The translations under genes were made by a program, and so were the position numbers. Under the pieces are notes generated by a model. It was not told the origin of the DNA. It did not search any database and worked only from the letters and a program-made list of their open reading frames with translations. A stretch of DNA of 44,250 nucleotides from an uncultured Lachnoclostridium sp. (GTDB taxonomy: Bacteria > Bacillota > Clostridia > Lachnospirales > Lachnospiraceae), in contig CAOJBY010000028.1 in assembly GCA_948330435.1 (NCBI GenBank), positions 1-44,250 on the forward strand, written 5' to 3'. Of the stretch, positions 41,157 through 44,250 are shown one piece after another. Within the stretch, counting starts at the first letter, position 1. Each line of letters opens with the position of its first letter.

Positions 41157-41296
41157 AGGGGTTGTCGGGAAATAAGACATCAGCCATTTCTGTATCCTGT
41201 GTTCGGACGATTTTCGTACATTCTGTCTGCTCTGTACGCAAATAGCCGGACACTGGATACCAGAAAAGTCTTCTGCCTTATTTCCCGACAACCCCT
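41157..41296. repeat. 140-bp near-complete palindrome (family 2 relative) between flotillin and clpB
   Basis: The outer 20 bp (41157-41176 with 41277-41296) pair perfectly: GGGGTTGTCGGG and AAATAAG with their complements. Inside, GTATCCtGTGTtCGG pairs with CCGgACACtGGATAC, and CGTACA with TGTACG at the centre. The left arm holds the family 2 core AAATAAGACATCAGCC. It lies between convergent genes and may terminate both, although T runs are short on each side. Confidence 0.8.
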
Positions 41297-41324
41297 TTGT
41301 ACACTATGGCAGAATGGGGAGATT

Positions 41325-43907
41325 CTATTTTAAAGAAGCCGTTAATTTCTCCCCATCCGCATCAATCAAAATGGTATTTCCGGTGGCGGCTTCCCCGCCC
41401 AGAATCAGGCGGGCGGCCAGGGTCTCTACGTGCTTTTGCATATATCGTTTCAAAGGCCTTGCACCATATATGGGATCGTAGCCATGCTCTGAGATAAAGG
41501 CCTTGGCATTTTCCGTAAGGGTAAGTGTCAGTTCCCGGTCAGCCAGACGTTGATTCAGCTCTGCCAGCAAAAGATTGATAATGGAAGAAATATCACTCTT
41601 GCTTAATGGTTTAAAGAGGATCGTTTCATCCAGTCGATTGAGGAATTCCGGCCGGAAATGATTCCTTAAGTCATTCATGACCAGATTCTGTGCGTCTTCC
41701 CGAATGTTTCCCTGTTCATCAATCCCCTCCAGAAGATAAGAGGAGCCAATATTAGAAGTCATAATCAGAATGGTATTTTTAAAGTCTACGGTACGTCCCT
41801 GGGAATCGGTGATTCGCCCGTCATCCAGTACCTGCAGCAATACATTAAATACATCCGGATGGGCTTTCTCAATCTCATCAAACAGCACAACGGAATAAGG
41901 CTTTCTGCGGACGGCCTCCGTAAGCTGACCGCCCTCCTCATACCCTACATATCCGGGAGGTGCTCCAATAAGCCGGGAGACGGAATATTTCTCCATATAC
42001 TCACTCATGTCAATACGAACCATATTTTGTTCATCATCAAAAAGACTGGCGGCCAGAGCTTTGGCAAGTTCTGTCTTTCCCACGCCGGTAGGCCCGAGAA
42101 ACAGGAAAGAGCCAATGGGCTTGCTGGGATCCTTGATGCCGGCTTTTGACCGGATAATGGCTTCGGATACCAGAGTCACACCCTCGTCCTGACCGATCAC
42201 ACGCTTATGCAGCTCTTCATCCAGATGGAGGGTCTTGTTCCGTTCGCTCTCTGTGAGCTTTGCCACCGGAATTCCCGTCCATCGGGAAATGATACGGGCG
42301 ATCTCATCCTCTGTGACAGCTTCGTGAACCAGGGACAGATCGGTTTTATTGATGGCTTCCTCCTCCTGCTCTAACTGCTTTTGAAGCTGGGGCAGCCTGC
42401 CGTATTGCAGCTCGGCGGCTTTGTTCAGATCGTAATTTTGCTGAGCCGTCTGAATCTGTTTATTAATATCCTCGATCTCCTCACGAAGCTTGGAAAGGCG
42501 TTCCACAGAGGTTTTCTCATTGTCCCACTGGGCTTTCTTTCCATTGAATTCATCCCGAAGCTCCGCAAGCTCTCTCTGGAGATTCTCCAGGCGTTCCTGG
42601 CTTAACCGGTCAGTCTCTTTTTTCAGAGCAGCTTCCTCTATCTCCAACTGCATAATTTTCCGGCTCAGTTCATCCAGCTCCGCAGGCATGGAATCCAACT
42701 CTGTTTTGATCAGGGCACAGGCTTCGTCCACCAAGTCAATGGCTTTATCCGGAAGAAAACGATCGGAGATATAGCGGTTGGACAGAGTGGCGGCGGATAC
42801 CAGGGCCGCATCGGTAATCTTGACTCCGTGGAAGACCTCATAGCGTTCTTTCAGGCCCCTTAAGATAGAGATGGTATCCTCCACCGTAGGCTCATCCACC
42901 ATAACCGGCTGGAAACGGCGTTCCAGGGCCGCATCCTTTTCAATGTACTGACGGTATTCGTCCAGAGTCGTGGCACCGATACAATGGAGCTCACCTCTGG
43001 CAAGCATGGGCTTTAGCATATTGCCCGCATCCATGGCACCGTCTGTTTTCCCGGCTCCTACAATCAGGTGAAGCTCATCAATAAAGAGAATGATTTGTCC
43101 GTCGCTTTTGCGAACCTCGTCCAGTACGGCTTTCAGACGCTCCTCGAATTCTCCCCGGTATTTGGCTCCGGCTACCAGAGCGCCCATGTCCAGAGCGAAA
43201 AGCTTTTTATCTTTTAAGCCCTCTGGGACATCTCCCCGGACGATTCGCTGAGCCAGTCCCTCGATGGCGGCTGTTTTGCCTACGCCGGGTTCTCCGATAA
43301 GAACCGGATTGTTTTTTGTCTTTCTGGACAGAATACGGATGATATTACGGATCTCCGCATCCCGGCCGATGACCGGGTCAAGCTTTTGTTCTCTGGCTCG
43401 TTCCACCAGATCGGAACCGTACTTATTTAAAGTGTCATAAGTGGCTTCCGGATTGTCGCTGGTGACCCGCTGATTGCCCCGTACCGTAGACAGGGCCTGC
43501 AAAAAGCGGTCTCTGGTAATCCCGTATTCTCTGAAAATCTCCTTTACGGAAAGACTGGGATTGGCAAGCAGGGCAAGAAACAGGTGCTCTACGGAAACAT
43601 ATTCGTCTCCCATCTGCTTTGCTTCGTCCTCGGCACTTATGAGTACCTTATTTAAATACTGTCCCACATAGGGCTGACCGCCGGATACCTTTACACGCTT
43701 ATTCAGGGCCTGCTCCACCCGGTTTACAAAATGCTCCGGCTGAATCTCCATCTTGGAGATCAACTTTAAGATAAGGCTGTCCTCCTGGCGAAGCAGGCTC
43801 ATAAGCAGATGCTCCTGCTCCAATTCCTGATTGCCGTATTCATAGGCAGTCTTTTCCAGGTCATTCACAGCCTGTATGGATTTTTGTGTGAATTTGTTAA
43901 TGTTCAT
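41325..43907 (-). CDS. clpB: ATP-dependent chaperone ClpB
   Basis: This 860-residue disaggregase acts with DnaK to pull apart protein aggregates. It has the ClpB N-domain (about 1-145), a first AAA+ domain with GEPGVGKT and LDMGALVAGAKYRGEFEERL, a long coiled middle domain (about 400-540) and a second AAA+ domain with GPTGVGKTELAKAL, and the C-terminal GARPLKRYMQKHVE. The start at 43907 follows AGGAGG by 10 bases; that site is the end of family 1 copy D. No CIRCE operator or CtsR repeat was found upstream, so heat control, if any, works otherwise. Confidence 0.96.
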   Translation of the reverse strand: MNINKFTQKSIQAVNDLEKTAYEYGNQELEQEHLLMSLLRQEDSLILKLISKMEIQPEHFVNRVEQALNKRVKVSGGQPYVGQYLNKVLISAEDEAKQMGDEYVSVEHLFLALLANPSLSVKEIFREYGITRDRFLQALSTVRGNQRVTSDNPEATYDTLNKYGSDLVERAREQKLDPVIGRDAEIRNIIRILSRKTKNNPVLIGEPGVGKTAAIEGLAQRIVRGDVPEGLKDKKLFALDMGALVAGAKYRGEFEERLKAVLDEVRKSDGQIILFIDELHLIVGAGKTDGAMDAGNMLKPMLARGELHCIGATTLDEYRQYIEKDAALERRFQPVMVDEPTVEDTISILRGLKERYEVFHGVKITDAALVSAATLSNRYISDRFLPDKAIDLVDEACALIKTELDSMPAELDELSRKIMQLEIEEAALKKETDRLSQERLENLQRELAELRDEFNGKKAQWDNEKTSVERLSKLREEIEDINKQIQTAQQNYDLNKAAELQYGRLPQLQKQLEQEEEAINKTDLSLVHEAVTEDEIARIISRWTGIPVAKLTESERNKTLHLDEELHKRVIGQDEGVTLVSEAIIRSKAGIKDPSKPIGSFLFLGPTGVGKTELAKALAASLFDDEQNMVRIDMSEYMEKYSVSRLIGAPPGYVGYEEGGQLTEAVRRKPYSVVLFDEIEKAHPDVFNVLLQVLDDGRITDSQGRTVDFKNTILIMTSNIGSSYLLEGIDEQGNIREDAQNLVMNDLRNHFRPEFLNRLDETILFKPLSKSDISSIINLLLAELNQRLADRELTLTLTENAKAFISEHGYDPIYGARPLKRYMQKHVETLAARLILGGEAATGNTILIDADGEKLTASLK

Positions 43908-43917
43908 AGTCAATATG

Positions 43918-44044
43918 CCTCCTATTAAAATCACTGCGTGATGGCACTAAAGGGTAAAGTCGCTTCGATGCACCTATAATGAGAGAAACTTTCATTCGAA
44001 AGGGCACTCATGAAAGTTCCTCTCGTGCACCTTTACGACTTTAC
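43918..44044 (-). repeat. Family 1 leader element, complete copy D (before clpB)
   Basis: Read on the minus strand: GTAAAGTCG, AAAGGTGCAC, arms AACTTTCAT and ATGAAAGTT, GTGCATC, CGACTTTACCC, CTTTAGTGCC, the hairpin ATCAC-gca-GTGAT (43930-43942), TTTTAAT and AGGAGG (43918-43923). Compared with copy A, GGCACAC/GTGTGCC has become GGTGCAC/GTGCATC, which still pairs. Confidence 0.9.
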
Positions 44045-44057
44045 TAGTTCCATATAA

Positions 44058-44099
44058 CAAAAAAACCCTATACCTCATGCTTATGCATGTGATACAGGG
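44058..44099 (-). terminator. Terminator-like hairpin in the clpB leader
   Basis: On the minus strand CCCTGTATCACATGC and GCATGAGGTATAGGG (44085-44099 with 44066-44080) form an imperfect 15-base stem with a 4-base loop, followed by seven T residues. It lies downstream of the possible clpB promoter, so it may end a short RNA, act as an attenuator, or end a gene beyond the window. Confidence 0.65.
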
Positions 44100-44123
44100 C
44101 CTTGTTCACTTGTTTACACCTAG

Positions 44124-44152
44124 TATATATCACGCTGCCTGAAAAAATGCAA
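44124..44152 (-). promoter_or_regulatory. Possible clpB promoter
   Basis: On the minus strand TTGCAT (44147-44152), a 17-base spacer and TATATA (44124-44129) are seen; an alternative -10, TATACT, has 19-base spacing. The leader would be about 210 bases. The stretch 43908-44250 holds only this promoter, the hairpin, family 1 copy D and a family 3 copy; no gene was seen in it. Confidence 0.45.
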
Positions 44153-44197
44153 TAGTTTTTTTCTAAAAAAATTCTAAAAAATGGATGCAGAGTAACA

Positions 44198-44250
44198 GAC
44201 AGTTCAGACGGGCAGCGGCAGGACGGGCAGACTTTTCCAATATCAGGTGT
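44198..44250. repeat. Family 3 element, copy 3 (cut by the window edge)
   Basis: GACAGTTCAGACGGGCAGC, then GGCAGGACGGGC and TTTTCCAATATCAGGTGT, match the reverse complement of the right half of copy 1 at 33518, including the GACAGT end and the TTTTCCATATC centre. The other arm lies beyond the window. Confidence 0.65.

Noticed and set aside
39951..41291. Long minus-strand open frame (446 codons) opposite the flotillin gene
   Set aside because: It is a shadow of the Ala/Glu/Lys/Gln-rich coding repeats, gives an unlikely Leu/Cys-rich protein, and runs through the 140-bp palindrome.
43908..44250. CIRCE or CtsR operator upstream of clpB
   Set aside because: Neither TTAGCACTC-N9-GAGTGCTAA nor a tandem GGTCAAA-type repeat is present.

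Overview
The window looks like a chromosomal segment of a spore-forming member of the Clostridia, most likely Lachnospiraceae. Four things suggest this: the strong AGGAGG-type ribosome binding sites; sporulation genes gpr and spoIIP inside the Firmicutes-type gene order comEC-holA-rpsT-gpr-spoIIP-lepA-hemW; a DUF5721 gene; and an ECF vitamin-type transporter. Species assignment is inference. No rRNA, tRNA, CRISPR array, prophage or transposase gene was recognised.

Layout. 1-4.5 kb: a DHHW-family exopolysaccharide-modification protein converging on a DUF5721 gene, then an M18 aminopeptidase, a DegV lipid-binding protein and a small membrane protein ending at a strong terminator. 4.5-5.8 kb: argG on the minus strand with a structured leader. 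5.9-11.0 kb: a minus-strand operon of nucleoside hydrolase, SAM hydrolase (DUF62), ECF S component, double-ATPase EcfA and EcfT; it reads as a salvage module around an imported nucleoside-like compound. 11.2-12.6 kb: rarA. 12.7-17.8 kb: argC-GNAT-argJ-argB-argD with a clear ArgR-type operator at argC and an internal promoter before argB. 17.8-19.7 kb: an orphan solute-binding protein and a DUF606 membrane protein. 19.7-25.7 kb: comEA, response regulator, histidine kinase, GerMN lipoprotein and comEC, which look like one operon. 25.7-32.7 kb: holA and rpsT (minus), then gpr-spoIIP and lepA-hemW (plus). 32.8-39.0 kb: a HAD phosphatase, a MoxR ATPase/VWA pair, a DUF2142-like membrane protein and two small paralogous proteins. 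39.0-44.2 kb: a PAP2 phosphatase, a flotillin and, convergent, clpB.

The most unusual content lies between the genes. At least three families of small palindromic elements occur here. Family 1 has four copies, upstream of gpr, the HAD gene, the DUF2142-like gene and clpB. Each copy sits in the same orientation directly before the start codon and ends in the ribosome binding site itself. It consists of a 90-bp palindrome (complete, internally deleted or almost lost), then a short hairpin whose stem changes by compensatory substitutions, then the AGGAGG-type site. Two copies also supply the stop codon of the gene before them. Family 2 has a core reading AATAAGACAT and occurs in the leaders of argG, nucleoside hydrolase and ecfA; a related 140-bp near-perfect palindrome lies between the flotillin gene and clpB. 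Family 3 is GC-rich, begins GACAGT, and lies at 33.5, 38.6 and 44.2 kb. Family 1 is the best candidate here for an undescribed cis-regulatory RNA or leader-donating mobile element.
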